Positions 1 through 5,261 of a stretch of DNA of 5,261 nucleotides are shown here, in pieces; within the stretch, counting starts at the first letter, position 1, and the number at the start of each line of letters is the position of its first letter. Under the pieces are notes generated by a model. The model did not search any database. It was not told the origin of the DNA and was given only the letters and a program-made list of their open reading frames with translations. Both the position numbers and the translations under genes were made by a program. The DNA lies in NCBI GenBank assembly GCA_964420455.1, contig CAYQTO010000203.1, forward strand, positions 1 to 5,261, in the 5' to 3' direction. The stretch comes from CAYQTO01 sp964420455 (GTDB lineage Bacteria; Sumerlaeota; Sumerlaeia; SLMS01).

Positions 1-177
1 GCGTCCGATCCGCTCTGCGGCGAAGAGCGCGGGCGGCCCGTCGACGAGGCGGACGGGGCCCAGGGTCTCCTCAAGGTAGCGGATGAGGTCCTTCACGCGG
101 CGGGCGGGAAGGTTTTCCGTCTCCACGATGAGCTCCCCATCGCGCGTGACGCGGATCGTGAATTCTTCCTTCGCCAT
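1..177 (-). CDS. Small protein, 5' part only (DUF2997-like, tentative)
   Basis: The first 59 residues of a leftward gene that is still open at the window edge. It begins MAKEEFTIRVTRDGELIVET. The start is supported by an AAAGGA ribosome-binding sequence about eight bases upstream (reverse strand, near position 190) and by the divergent gap before HU. The visible part reads as a short beta hairpin (FTIRV-RDGELIVET) followed by a helix (RVKDLIRYLEETLG) and then VRLVDGPPALFAAERIG. The pattern 'I-V-x-x-DG-x-I-x-VE ... LEE-LG' resembles small DUF2997 proteins, which have no known enzymatic function. I base this on pattern memory only. No signal peptide or membrane segment is visible. It is transcribed away from HU, probably from a promoter in the shared intergenic region. 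The gene is very likely real; the family name is uncertain. Confidence 0.55.
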   Translation of the reverse strand, partial: MAKEEFTIRVTRDGELIVETENLPARRVKDLIRYLEETLGPVRLVDGPPALFAAERIGR

Positions 178-300
178 TGGCTTTTTCCTTTACCGGCTGG
201 AATCCGCTTCCCTAACTGACAAGCCGCGTCGCCGCAAGAATGGCTGGTCCCGGACCCGCATGCAAGCGCGGCGATTCCAATTTTCCAAAAGAGTCTGCCA
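178..300. promoter_or_regulatory. Divergent intergenic region between the small leftward gene and HU
   Basis: This 123-bp non-coding gap separates two divergent start codons, so it should carry a promoter for each direction. It is more AT-rich than its surroundings at both ends: CTTTTTCCTTTA at 181-192, which contains the RBS of the leftward gene on the reverse strand, and TTCCAATTTTCCAAAAGAG just before HU. A near-perfect palindrome GGTCC-C-GGACC lies at 246-256 and could be an operator. GCATGC follows at 258-263. On the + strand CTGACA (216-221) is a possible -35 box, but no convincing -10 box lies 16-18 bases after it. I therefore cannot assign promoters precisely; the regulatory role is inferred from gene layout. 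Confidence 0.4.
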
Positions 301-585
301 ATGACCAAAGCCGAACTGATCGAGATTGTTGCCGAGAAGGTTGACGGAGTGAGCAAGGCGCAGGTGAGCGCGGTGTACGACCAGGTGTTCGAGACGATCG
401 TGCGCGCGGTGGAAGAGGACGAGAAGCATCGCTTTCTGGTGGCGGGCTTCGGTACCTTCGAGTTGAAGCAGCGCGACGCGCGCAAGGGCCGCAATCCGGC
501 CACCGGGCAGGAGATCGACATCCCCGCCTCGCGATCGATCGGGTTCAAGCCCGCGAACGCCCTCAAGGATCGGCTGAACAAGTAG
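301..585 (+). CDS. HU-family histone-like DNA-binding protein
   Basis: A complete 94-residue protein of normal HU length. HU proteins form dimers that bind and bend DNA with little sequence specificity and help to organise the nucleoid. The N-terminal half (about 3-40) is the helical dimerisation part, starting MTKAELIEIVAEK. The core GFGTFELKQRDARKGRNPATG spans residues 49-69 and includes the RNPATG beta-arm tip, whose proline (P66) corresponds to the DNA-intercalating proline of the family. The C-terminus IPASRSIGFKPANALKDRLNK is the usual closing segment. The sequence does not clearly separate HU from IHF subunits, but the single gene and the IDIPASRSIGFKPA stretch favour HU. The upstream RBS is weak (AAGAG at 289-293). 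It is monocistronic, divergent from the small gene on the left and convergent with the methyltransferase, with 15 bp between stops and no obvious terminator hairpin. Confidence 0.95.
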   Translation: MTKAELIEIVAEKVDGVSKAQVSAVYDQVFETIVRAVEEDEKHRFLVAGFGTFELKQRDARKGRNPATGQEIDIPASRSIGFKPANALKDRLNK

Positions 586-600
586 TGCGGGCGGAAGGCG

Positions 601-1368
601 TCAGACCGCGCCACGCTGCGCGAGCATGATGAGGCGGGGGCTCGAGGTTTCCTCGAAGTCCCCGCCGCCATAGTCGCCGTATAGACGCTGGACGGGAAGG
701 CCCGCGGTGGCGAGGGCCGCTTCGAGCGTTTGCCGGTGAAACAGCCGGACCGATTCGCGGATCTCCCGCAGGACCCGACCGTCGTGGAGGCGGGTCTGGG
801 TTTTTTCGGCCCGGCGGCCGTCGGCGCTGAGGCCGCGACGCACGCGCCAGAGATCCCCATTGGCAAGACGTTCCTCCGACTCGAGCGCGCCGATTCCAAG
901 GTTTCGCGCCACGGCAACCGCATTCAGAAAATCAAACAGGAACCACCCGCCGGGGCGGAGGACGCGGGCGATCTCGTGAAGGACGGAGAAGTTCTCCTCG
1001 TCCTCCTCGAAGTAGCCAAAGGCGGTGAAGAAGTTGACGACGACGGCGAAGGAGGCGTCGGCGAAAGGGAGGTGACGCATGTCGAGGCGGGCGAGGAGGG
1101 CGCCGGGGTACTCGGCCCGGGCGCGCCGGAGGAGCGGCATGGAGAGGTCTCCGCCGATGGCGACCGTGCCGGCATCGCGAAGGGGACCCATGTGGCGGCC
1201 GGCGCCACAGGCAAGGTCGAGCACGGGCTGGCAATCGAGGGAGCCGGCGACGGCCCGCAACAGGGCGACGCCGGCACGCGCTTCCCCGGCATCGCGATGG
1301 GCGTAGCGGGTGAGGTAGTCCTCGTCGAAGGCGAGCTTGTACCAGGCGTCCTCGCTGGCGGTCCTCAT
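601..1368 (-). CDS. Class I SAM-dependent methyltransferase
   Basis: A complete protein of 255 residues with a Rossmann-like methyltransferase fold of the Methyltransf_11/25 kind, predicted to transfer a methyl group from S-adenosylmethionine to an unknown acceptor. Visible motifs in order are: an N-terminal WYKLAFDEDYLTRYAHRD (9-26); motif I VLDLACGAG (49-57), the SAM-binding glycine loop; the acidic end of strand 2 at D74 (GGDLS); ARLDMRHLPF (93-102); FAVVVNFFTAFGYF (107-120) for motif IV; and the post-motif VLRPGGWFLFDFLNA (136-150). The C-terminal third is less conserved and presumably sets substrate choice. No membrane segment or signal peptide is seen, so it should be cytoplasmic. Its ATG overlaps the stop of the upstream nuclease gene by four bases (ATGA) and no good RBS precedes it, so translation is probably coupled. 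The substrate cannot be read from the sequence; small-molecule methylation is as likely as protein or RNA methylation. Confidence 0.9.
   Translation of the reverse strand: MRTASEDAWYKLAFDEDYLTRYAHRDAGEARAGVALLRAVAGSLDCQPVLDLACGAGRHMGPLRDAGTVAIGGDLSMPLLRRARAEYPGALLARLDMRHLPFADASFAVVVNFFTAFGYFEEDEENFSVLHEIARVLRPGGWFLFDFLNAVAVARNLGIGALESEERLANGDLWRVRRGLSADGRRAEKTQTRLHDGRVLREIRESVRLFHRQTLEAALATAGLPVQRLYGDYGGGDFEETSSPRLIMLAQRGAV
679..686. repeat. Dispersed octamer GTATAGAC (copy 1)
   Basis: An exact copy of the recurrent octamer, read GTCTATAC on the coding (minus) strand of the methyltransferase gene. The codon phase is GT|CTA|TAC, in the peptide QRLYGDY. It gives what appears to be the only CTA leucine codon in this gene. 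Confidence 0.75.
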
Positions 1369-2729
1369 GGGGTGGGCACCATGGGGGAGGATGCTGCGAG
1401 GCGACGGAGGAGGCGCGCCTCGCGCCGGTCGAGGTCCCCGAGGAGCGATGGGGCCACAACGGAAGTCTCCGTATAGAAAGACAGTTGTCTATACAGATCA
1501 AACCGGCGCCGGCACTGGCGAATGGCGTCCAGGGCGCTTGCCGGGTTGCGGGCGACATGCTCGTGGTACTTGGCGATCTCGACCCATGCGGATATGGAAA
1601 CCGCCGGGGGCCGGGCGGTGAGGGAGTGCCACAAGGCGCAGGCGTCATCCCACTGGCGGAGTCGCTTGTGGGCGCGGGCAAGGCGGTGGAGGAGGGCGGC
1701 CTCGATGTCTGGGTCACGGCCATCGCAGGCCTCGAGGGCCCGGGTCCAGGCGGCGACAGCCCCGTCGTGATCGCGATGCTTTTCCCGCTCGCGGGCAATG
1801 GCCGCGAATTCGCCCCAATGGTGGAGCAGGCCACAGCCGAGGGGGTCCGCGTGGATCGCCGCATGGCGGGCGAGCAGGCCGGCGAGGGTGGCGATGTCCT
1901 GGGCGTTATGTTGGAGGACGGGCCCCATGCGGCGGGCATCGCCGGTGCGCGACATGTGAAAGAAGGTCGCGGGGATCGCGGCCCCGTCGATATCCGGGCC
2001 ACGGTTGATGCCAAGGATCGTGGCCTCGACGTTCTTGAGGGTGACGCGGTTGAGGCGGTGCTTCCAGAGGCGGCGGGAGGGATGAAGGAGGTCGAGCTGG
2101 GGGCCGCGGAACACGCGGGGCGGAATCCGGGCGAGGACAGCCCGCGCGGCCAGAAGCGGCACGTCGTAGAGACGGCCGTTGTAGGTGCAGAGGACGGGGC
2201 GACGCGAGGCGTGGTCGGCAACGCGGCGAAGGAGTTCCGGCTCGTGGCAGAAGTCCTCGATGAGGAGTTGCTCGAGGTGAAAACGCCAGTCCGTTCCGTG
2301 TTGTTGCCACCAGCCGATGCCGACGAGAAAGGCGACGGTGCCGGCACCGCCGGCGAGTCCGGTGGTCTCCGTATCCAGGAAGAGGACGTCGGAAGGGTGA
2401 AGGGGGGCACCCGCGATGGCACCCGCGGAGGAGACATCGAAGGGCGGGGGGCCATGGAGGCCGAGGCAGGCGGGGGCGGATGCATCCGGTTCGAGGACGA
2501 GGCGGCGGACCAGCACGCGGCCGTCGGGGCCTTCCTCCGGCGTCACTTCGGGCAGGAACGCGGCCGCCTCGAGGCGGGGTCGGGCGGACGGGCTGGCGAA
2601 GTAGTCGGATGCCTTGTGGATCAGGTGGTCGTAGTTTCCCTCGCGGATGGCGGCGTCGAGCTTTTCGCGACGGGCCTTGCGGCTGGCGATCTGACGAAAG
2701 CGGGACTGGAGACGGGCATCGTCGGTCAT
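1365..2729 (-). CDS. YprB-like RNase H-fold 3'-5' exonuclease with C-terminal TPR region
   Basis: A complete 454-residue protein. The N-terminal ~110 residues are a basic, helical lead (RFRQIASRKARREKLDAAI) and a linker. The nuclease core follows with the DEDD-type acidic set: DTETTGL at 119-125 (D119, E121), YNGRLYDVPLL at 183-193 (D189), LDLLH at 212-216 (D213) and HNAQDIATL at 274-282 (H274, D278). These fit the RNase_H_2/YprB group of the DnaQ-like exonuclease superfamily, which would use two metal ions to hydrolyse nucleic acid; the natural substrate of the group is poorly defined. From about residue 300 to 420 there are helical pairs resembling tetratricopeptide repeats (EHDGAV-type 'DHDGAVAAWTRALE', 'RQWDDACALWHSL', 'NPASALDAIRQC'), probably a protein-binding tail. 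The chosen ATG lacks a clear Shine-Dalgarno sequence and sits 58 bp after the HAD stop. The stop overlaps the methyltransferase start (ATGA). The last ~50 codons include an unusually AT-rich patch carrying two copies of the dispersed octamer. Confidence 0.88.
   Translation of the reverse strand: MTDDARLQSRFRQIASRKARREKLDAAIREGNYDHLIHKASDYFASPSARPRLEAAAFLPEVTPEEGPDGRVLVRRLVLEPDASAPACLGLHGPPPFDVSSAGAIAGAPLHPSDVLFLDTETTGLAGGAGTVAFLVGIGWWQQHGTDWRFHLEQLLIEDFCHEPELLRRVADHASRRPVLCTYNGRLYDVPLLAARAVLARIPPRVFRGPQLDLLHPSRRLWKHRLNRVTLKNVEATILGINRGPDIDGAAIPATFFHMSRTGDARRMGPVLQHNAQDIATLAGLLARHAAIHADPLGCGLLHHWGEFAAIAREREKHRDHDGAVAAWTRALEACDGRDPDIEAALLHRLARAHKRLRQWDDACALWHSLTARPPAVSISAWVEIAKYHEHVARNPASALDAIRQCRRRFDLYRQLSFYTETSVVAPSLLGDLDRREARLLRRLAASSPMVPTP
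1471..1494. repeat. Inverted pair of the dispersed motif (copies 2 and 3)
   Basis: GTATAGA (1471-1477) and TCTATAC (1488-1494) form perfect 7-bp inverted arms around a 10-bp spacer. The right copy is the full octamer GTCTATAC (1487-1494) and lies in TTGTCTATACAG (1485-1496), a 12-mer repeated exactly at 3356-3367. An alternative inner hairpin AGACA/TGTCT (1479-1483/1486-1490) overlaps it. The segment codes for LYRQLSFYTET in the nuclease gene, using TAT, AGA and TAT codons. It could fold as a weak hairpin or be a paired protein-binding site. Confidence 0.7.
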
Positions 2730-2773
2730 GAATCGAAGGAAAGGCGAACCCGGACCACCACGACAAGGAGAAA

Positions 2774-2787
2774 GGGGGCCGGGCCCC
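2774..2787 (-). terminator. Weak terminator-like hairpin after the HAD gene
   Basis: On the minus strand the HAD stop codon is followed immediately by GGGGCCCGGCCCC, a hairpin with a 4-bp G/C stem and 5-nt loop, then CCTTTCTCC. The short, interrupted T run makes it a poor intrinsic terminator. It may attenuate read-through from the GH38-HAD pair into the nuclease-methyltransferase pair, or it may be a chance G/C palindrome in a GC-rich genome. Confidence 0.3.
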
Positions 2788-3777
2788 TCAAGCGCCGAGG
2801 ACGAGCGGGAGCGCCTCTGTCAGGTCCGTGATGGAGTGCGACAGGAGGGGGGTGACGCCGGCCCGCCCGATGTTGCCGCCGGCGACGCCCACGGCCGCGA
2901 AGCCCGCAAGGCGTATAGACACAACTCCGGCGGAGGAGTCCTCGAACCCGATGACCCGTGCGCGGTTGGCCGGATCGATGCCAAGGCCCACCCGGGCGGT
3001 TTCGGCGTAGAGCCAGGGGTGGGGCTTGGGCGCCAGTTCGCCGAGGGTGCCGACCTGGCCCTTTCGCAGGGCGTGGCCCGCGCTGATGATCGCATCGTAG
3101 AACTCGAGCGGGTCGCCCATGTCCATGGTGCGAAAGGCGGAGACGATCTCGGGCCAGGCCTTCTCGTAGAGGCCGGAGGTGACGAGGCCGATGGGGATGC
3201 GACGGGCCTTGAGCTCGAGGAGGAACTCCTTGAGGCCGGGGGTGGGCTTGAAGGCGTCGGCGCGGCCGCGGCCGGCGGCGATCTCGGCGAGCTCGTGGTG
3301 GGTGATCGCGAAGTAGTGGGCGCGGGCGTCCTCCAGGGAGCCACCGGGGGCGTACTTGTCTATACAGTACTGGAGGTGCTCGGAGACGGAATGGCCGGAG
3401 ACGTGGGGGAGGTCCGCCTCCTCGAGCTGGAAGCGCGGGTTGCCGAGGAGCCGCGCGGTCGATTGCTCGATGACCCAGATCCAGAATTCCTCGCTGTGGA
3501 CGCTGGTGCCGTCGAGGTCCATGAGGACGGCGGTGGCGGGCGGCTCGAAGGCGGCCTCGCGGAGGGGATAGATGGCCGGGTAGCCCATGGCGGACTTCAC
3601 GTGGCAGAGGGCCTTGTCCGCATAGACAATGAAGTCGACCTTGCGGTCGAGGGGCGTATAGATGGCTTTGACGCCATCCCGGCCGGTACGAAAGAGGCCG
3701 TCGCCGCCCTCGTCGAGGGGGAGGAAGTGGCCGTCGAGTTGTTCCGGGGTGCGGGCCAGACCGGGGAGCGGATTCAT
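2788..3777 (-). CDS. HAD-superfamily phosphohydrolase (beta-phosphoglucomutase-like) with N-terminal extension
   Basis: A complete 329-residue protein. The HAD core starts near residue 82: motif I VLMDLDGT with nucleophile D87 and acid/base D89; motif II LVTSG (T200/S201); motif III lysine K251 in APKPHP; motif IV IGFEDSSAG with E279 and D280 for Mg2+. An alpha-helical cap sits between motifs I and II (about 95-175), as in subfamily I members such as beta-phosphoglucomutase and sugar-phosphate phosphatases. Expected chemistry is phosphoryl transfer through an aspartyl-phosphate on a small phosphorylated metabolite; the substrate is unknown. About 80 residues precede motif I, while typical family members begin almost at it; the extension contains VDFIVYADKALCHVKSAMGYPAIYPL and is not a signal peptide. 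The start is supported by AAGGGGG seven bases upstream and by a 4-bp ATGA overlap with the GH38 gene. That coupling suggests a role in using a sugar released by, or related to, the glycosidase. Confidence 0.88.
   Translation of the reverse strand: MNPLPGLARTPEQLDGHFLPLDEGGDGLFRTGRDGVKAIYTPLDRKVDFIVYADKALCHVKSAMGYPAIYPLREAAFEPPATAVLMDLDGTSVHSEEFWIWVIEQSTARLLGNPRFQLEEADLPHVSGHSVSEHLQYCIDKYAPGGSLEDARAHYFAITHHELAEIAAGRGRADAFKPTPGLKEFLLELKARRIPIGLVTSGLYEKAWPEIVSAFRTMDMGDPLEFYDAIISAGHALRKGQVGTLGELAPKPHPWLYAETARVGLGIDPANRARVIGFEDSSAGVVSIRLAGFAAVGVAGGNIGRAGVTPLLSHSITDLTEALPLVLGA
2913..2920. repeat. Dispersed octamer GTATAGAC (copy 4)
   Basis: An exact copy within GCGTATAGACA (2911-2921), an 11-mer repeated exactly at 4658-4668. 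On the coding strand the phase is G|TCT|ATA|C, in the peptide VVSIRLAG. The isoleucine is written ATA, while nearly all other isoleucines of this HAD gene use ATC. Confidence 0.75.
3358..3365. repeat. Dispersed octamer GTCTATAC (copy 5)
   Basis: An exact copy in the opposite orientation, inside the 12-mer TTGTCTATACAG (3356-3367) shared with 1485-1496. On the coding strand the phase is GT|ATA|GAC, in QYCIDKY of the HAD protein. This is the second of only two ATA codons that I see in the gene, and both are in the motif. Confidence 0.75.
3656..3662. repeat. Dispersed motif, 7 of 8 bases (copy 6)
   Basis: GCGTATAGA at 3654-3662 followed by T instead of C, so the octamer has one mismatch. It encodes AIYTPL (ATC TAT ACG) in the N-terminal extension of the HAD protein. 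A one-mismatch relative, GCATAGAC, lies 36 bases to the left at 3620-3627. Confidence 0.55.
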
Positions 3778-5261
3778 GGACGCGCCCCCTTGCCGGTGGA
3801 CACGGGCCTGATCCCGACGGTGGCGATTTCCTTGGGTCCGAGAGCGAGGCGGATCGTGTGGCCGTCGAGAGCGAGGTCGCCGTGTTCCTTTTCCTCGAGG
3901 GTGAGGCGGCGTGCGGCGGAGAGATCGAAGCCACAGGTGATGGCCGCCTCGACGGGGGTGTCCTCCGTGTTCCAGAAGCGGACGACAAGCTCGCCGGGAT
4001 CGCGCCCCTGCTTGACGGCGGAGAAACAGAGGCTGGCGGGCGAAAGGGCGAGGAGGGAGCGGCGCAGGGGGAGGTCGCCACGGGTTGGGGCGGACTGGAG
4101 GACCTGCACGGGGGCGACGTGGCGGTCCTTGAGGGCGAGGAGTTCCGAGCCGCGCCAGTCACCGGCGAAGGGATAGACGGACAGACGGTAGCGGCGCGTG
4201 CCGAGGCATTGGGCGCCGGGTACCGGTCGGCCAAAGACGAACTTGCCAAAGCCGCGAAAGAGGGTGATGGCGAGGGTACGCGGGGTGTCGTCGACGGCCT
4301 CGTACTCGATCAGGCCGTTGTTGATGACGGCCACGCCGGCGGTGCCGTCCTGGACTCCGGCAAAGTTCCACATGGGCTGTGTGGGGTAGGGGGGCTCGAC
4401 ATAGCCGTCGGGCGGGGGGACCTCGATGGGGCGGGAGAGGATGTCGAACTGGCCGTCGGCGAAGGACTCGCTGGCGGCGGAGGCATGGGTGGGGATCATC
4501 AGGCGCATGCGGTGGTCGCGGGCGGTGTTCTCGATGGTGAGGTCGATGTCGAGGGTGGGGGAACCGGCCCGGAGCGCATAGACAATCCGGACGGGGACGG
4601 CGACGGTGGCGGCACTGCGGACGGCGGCGGCGGTGTCCCTGCCCGCGGGCAGTTGAAGCGTATAGACAGCCTCGACAGCCTTCAGCAGCGGCCCGTCGTG
4701 GAGGACCTTGAGGGTGGCCGCCGCACCGAGGGAGGTGAGGGGCACCTCGCCTTCGGGGGTTACGCGGTTCCAGGGATCGCCGAACTCCGCGGTGTCCTCG
4801 AGATGGCCGAGATTCTCCATGACGCGGCCGGTGGCCTTGTGGGTGATGCGGGCGGCGCCGTTGGGGAGGATCTCGACGGCGAGGTGCTCGTTTTCCAGGA
4901 GGTTAAGGGGATTCGGGGAGGCGGCAGCGGGTGTCCGCCAGCCGGCATGGGCGACGAGAACGTCGTGGCCCATGGCGGGGAGGTTTTGGGTGGCAACGAG
5001 GACGCGCGAGCGAACGACGTCGAAGGTCATGGTGAGCTCGAGGGGATCCTCGATGGTGGGGTCGTAGTGGGTGCGCTGGAGGAGTTGCGCGGGGACGGGC
5101 TCGCCTGCGGCTGTCTCGAGGCGGAAGGGAAGGGCGCCCTCGGGGCCATCGGGCGTGTCGAGCATCCCGTGGGGAATGTCGATGGTCATCTCGACGTGCT
5201 CTTCGCGCTCGGTGGGCAGGGGGTTGAAGAGGGTGAGCTGCATGGCGCGGGGGGGGAGGGC
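3774..5261 (-). CDS. GH38 alpha-mannosidase-like glycosidase, C-terminal part
   Basis: The reading frame is open through the right edge of the window; 495 residues are visible. They match the C-terminal beta-sandwich region of glycoside hydrolase family 38: LTLFNPLPTEREEHVEMTIDIP is the usual entry strand of this region, and LLENEHLAVEILPNGAARITHKATGRVMENLGHLED (about 115-150, counted from the ATG at 5243) is its typical 'ENEHL-V-NG-T-TGR' block. The rest (GVAVINNGLIEYE, LAITLFRGFG, FGRPVPGAQCLGTRRYRLSVYPF, ending GPKEIATVGIRP) is also family-like. The catalytic N-terminal domain with its aspartate nucleophile lies outside the window. The ATG at 5243 is probably internal: it has no RBS (the upstream coding-strand sequence is pyrimidine-rich), the frame continues upstream as ALPPRA, and family members carry the catalytic domain before this point. 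GH38 enzymes hydrolyse alpha-mannosides, including mannosylglycerate in some bacteria; specificity cannot be told from this half. Its stop overlaps the HAD start (ATGA). Confidence 0.82.
   Translation of the reverse strand, partial: ALPPRAMQLTLFNPLPTEREEHVEMTIDIPHGMLDTPDGPEGALPFRLETAAGEPVPAQLLQRTHYDPTIEDPLELTMTFDVVRSRVLVATQNLPAMGHDVLVAHAGWRTPAAASPNPLNLLENEHLAVEILPNGAARITHKATGRVMENLGHLEDTAEFGDPWNRVTPEGEVPLTSLGAAATLKVLHDGPLLKAVEAVYTLQLPAGRDTAAAVRSAATVAVPVRIVYALRAGSPTLDIDLTIENTARDHRMRLMIPTHASAASESFADGQFDILSRPIEVPPPDGYVEPPYPTQPMWNFAGVQDGTAGVAVINNGLIEYEAVDDTPRTLAITLFRGFGKFVFGRPVPGAQCLGTRRYRLSVYPFAGDWRGSELLALKDRHVAPVQVLQSAPTRGDLPLRRSLLALSPASLCFSAVKQGRDPGELVVRFWNTEDTPVEAAITCGFDLSAARRLTLEEKEHGDLALDGHTIRLALGPKEIATVGIRPVSTGKGARP
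4660..4667. repeat. Dispersed octamer GTATAGAC (copy 7)
   Basis: An exact copy within GCGTATAGACA (4658-4668), identical over 11 bases to 2911-2921. The coding-strand phase is GTC|TAT|AC, in EAVYTLQL of the GH38 protein. One-mismatch relatives in the same gene are GGATAGAC at 4171-4178 and GCATAGAC at 4576-4583. Confidence 0.75.

Noticed and set aside
285..300. Sigma-54-like TGGCAG-N5-TTTG on the minus strand
   Set aside because: It lacks the conserved GC downstream element, and it lies immediately upstream of the HU start in the direction away from HU; a weak chance match.
586..600. Bidirectional terminator between the convergent HU and methyltransferase genes
   Set aside because: No stable inverted repeat with flanking T/A runs is visible in or around the 15-bp gap.
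932..2485. Long leftward frame (517 codons) overlapping the nuclease and methyltransferase in another frame
   Set aside because: The translation is dominated by P, S, R and A, typical of an off-frame reading in GC-rich DNA; the in-frame alternatives carry catalytic motifs.
1485..2831. Long open frame on the + strand (448 codons) opposite the nuclease gene
   Set aside because: It is antisense to a gene with clear DEDD nuclease motifs. Its translation is low-complexity and rich in G, E, A, V and R, as expected for the complement of a GC-rich gene with strong third-position bias.
2728..4176. Long open frame on the + strand (482 codons) opposite the HAD and GH38 genes
   Set aside because: It is a shadow of two well-supported genes and spans their junction. 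It has no recognisable motif and no RBS-supported start.
2726..4249. Long leftward frame (507 codons) overlapping HAD and GH38 in another frame
   Set aside because: Proline/arginine-rich off-frame translation with no domain; the HAD and GH38 frames explain the region.
679..4667. TATA-containing motif copies as -10 promoter boxes or operators
   Set aside because: All copies lie inside coding sequence, in both orientations, without partner -35 boxes and not upstream of genes.
5241..5243. ATG at 5243 as the true start of a 489-residue protein
   Set aside because: There is no Shine-Dalgarno sequence, the frame remains open to the window edge, and the sequence begins in the middle of the GH38 architecture, so it is treated as internal.

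Overview
The window is a stretch of a GC-rich bacterial chromosome, roughly two-thirds G+C judged by eye. Five protein-coding genes and a small partial gene fill it densely. The phylum cannot be fixed from this sequence. The gene mix (HU, a YprB-type nuclease with a TPR tail, a GH38 glycosidase, an HAD phosphatase) would fit a saprophytic bacterium of the PVC group or a similar high-GC lineage, but that is only an inference.

Layout: positions 1-177 hold the start of a small protein read leftward off the window edge (resembling DUF2997, tentative). A 123-bp divergent intergenic region follows, then a complete HU-family DNA-binding protein on the + strand (301-585). It converges, with only 15 bp between stops, on a leftward cluster filling the rest of the window. 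In transcription order (right to left) this cluster is: the C-terminal part of a GH38 alpha-mannosidase-like glycosidase (open at the right edge), an HAD-superfamily phosphohydrolase with an unusual N-terminal extension, a YprB-like RNase H-fold exonuclease with a C-terminal TPR region, and a class I SAM-dependent methyltransferase. GH38/HAD and nuclease/methyltransferase each overlap by an ATGA, so each pair is probably translationally coupled. A 58-bp gap with a weak terminator-like hairpin separates the two pairs, so this may be one operon or two. The first pair looks like carbohydrate catabolism. The second pair has no shared function that the sequence reveals.

The most striking signal is not a gene. 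The octamer GTCTATAC / GTATAGAC occurs five times exactly, plus twice with its last base changed, in about 4 kb of GC-rich coding sequence. It occurs on both strands and in all three codon phases, and it forces codons such as ATA, CTA and AGA that are unusual here. Every TATA tetranucleotide I could find in the window lies inside this motif. It behaves like a genome-dispersed DNA signal (comparable in kind to HIP1, DNA-uptake or Chi/KOPS-type motifs), not like a gene-specific regulatory site. Two copies form a perfect inverted pair near the 3' end of the nuclease gene.
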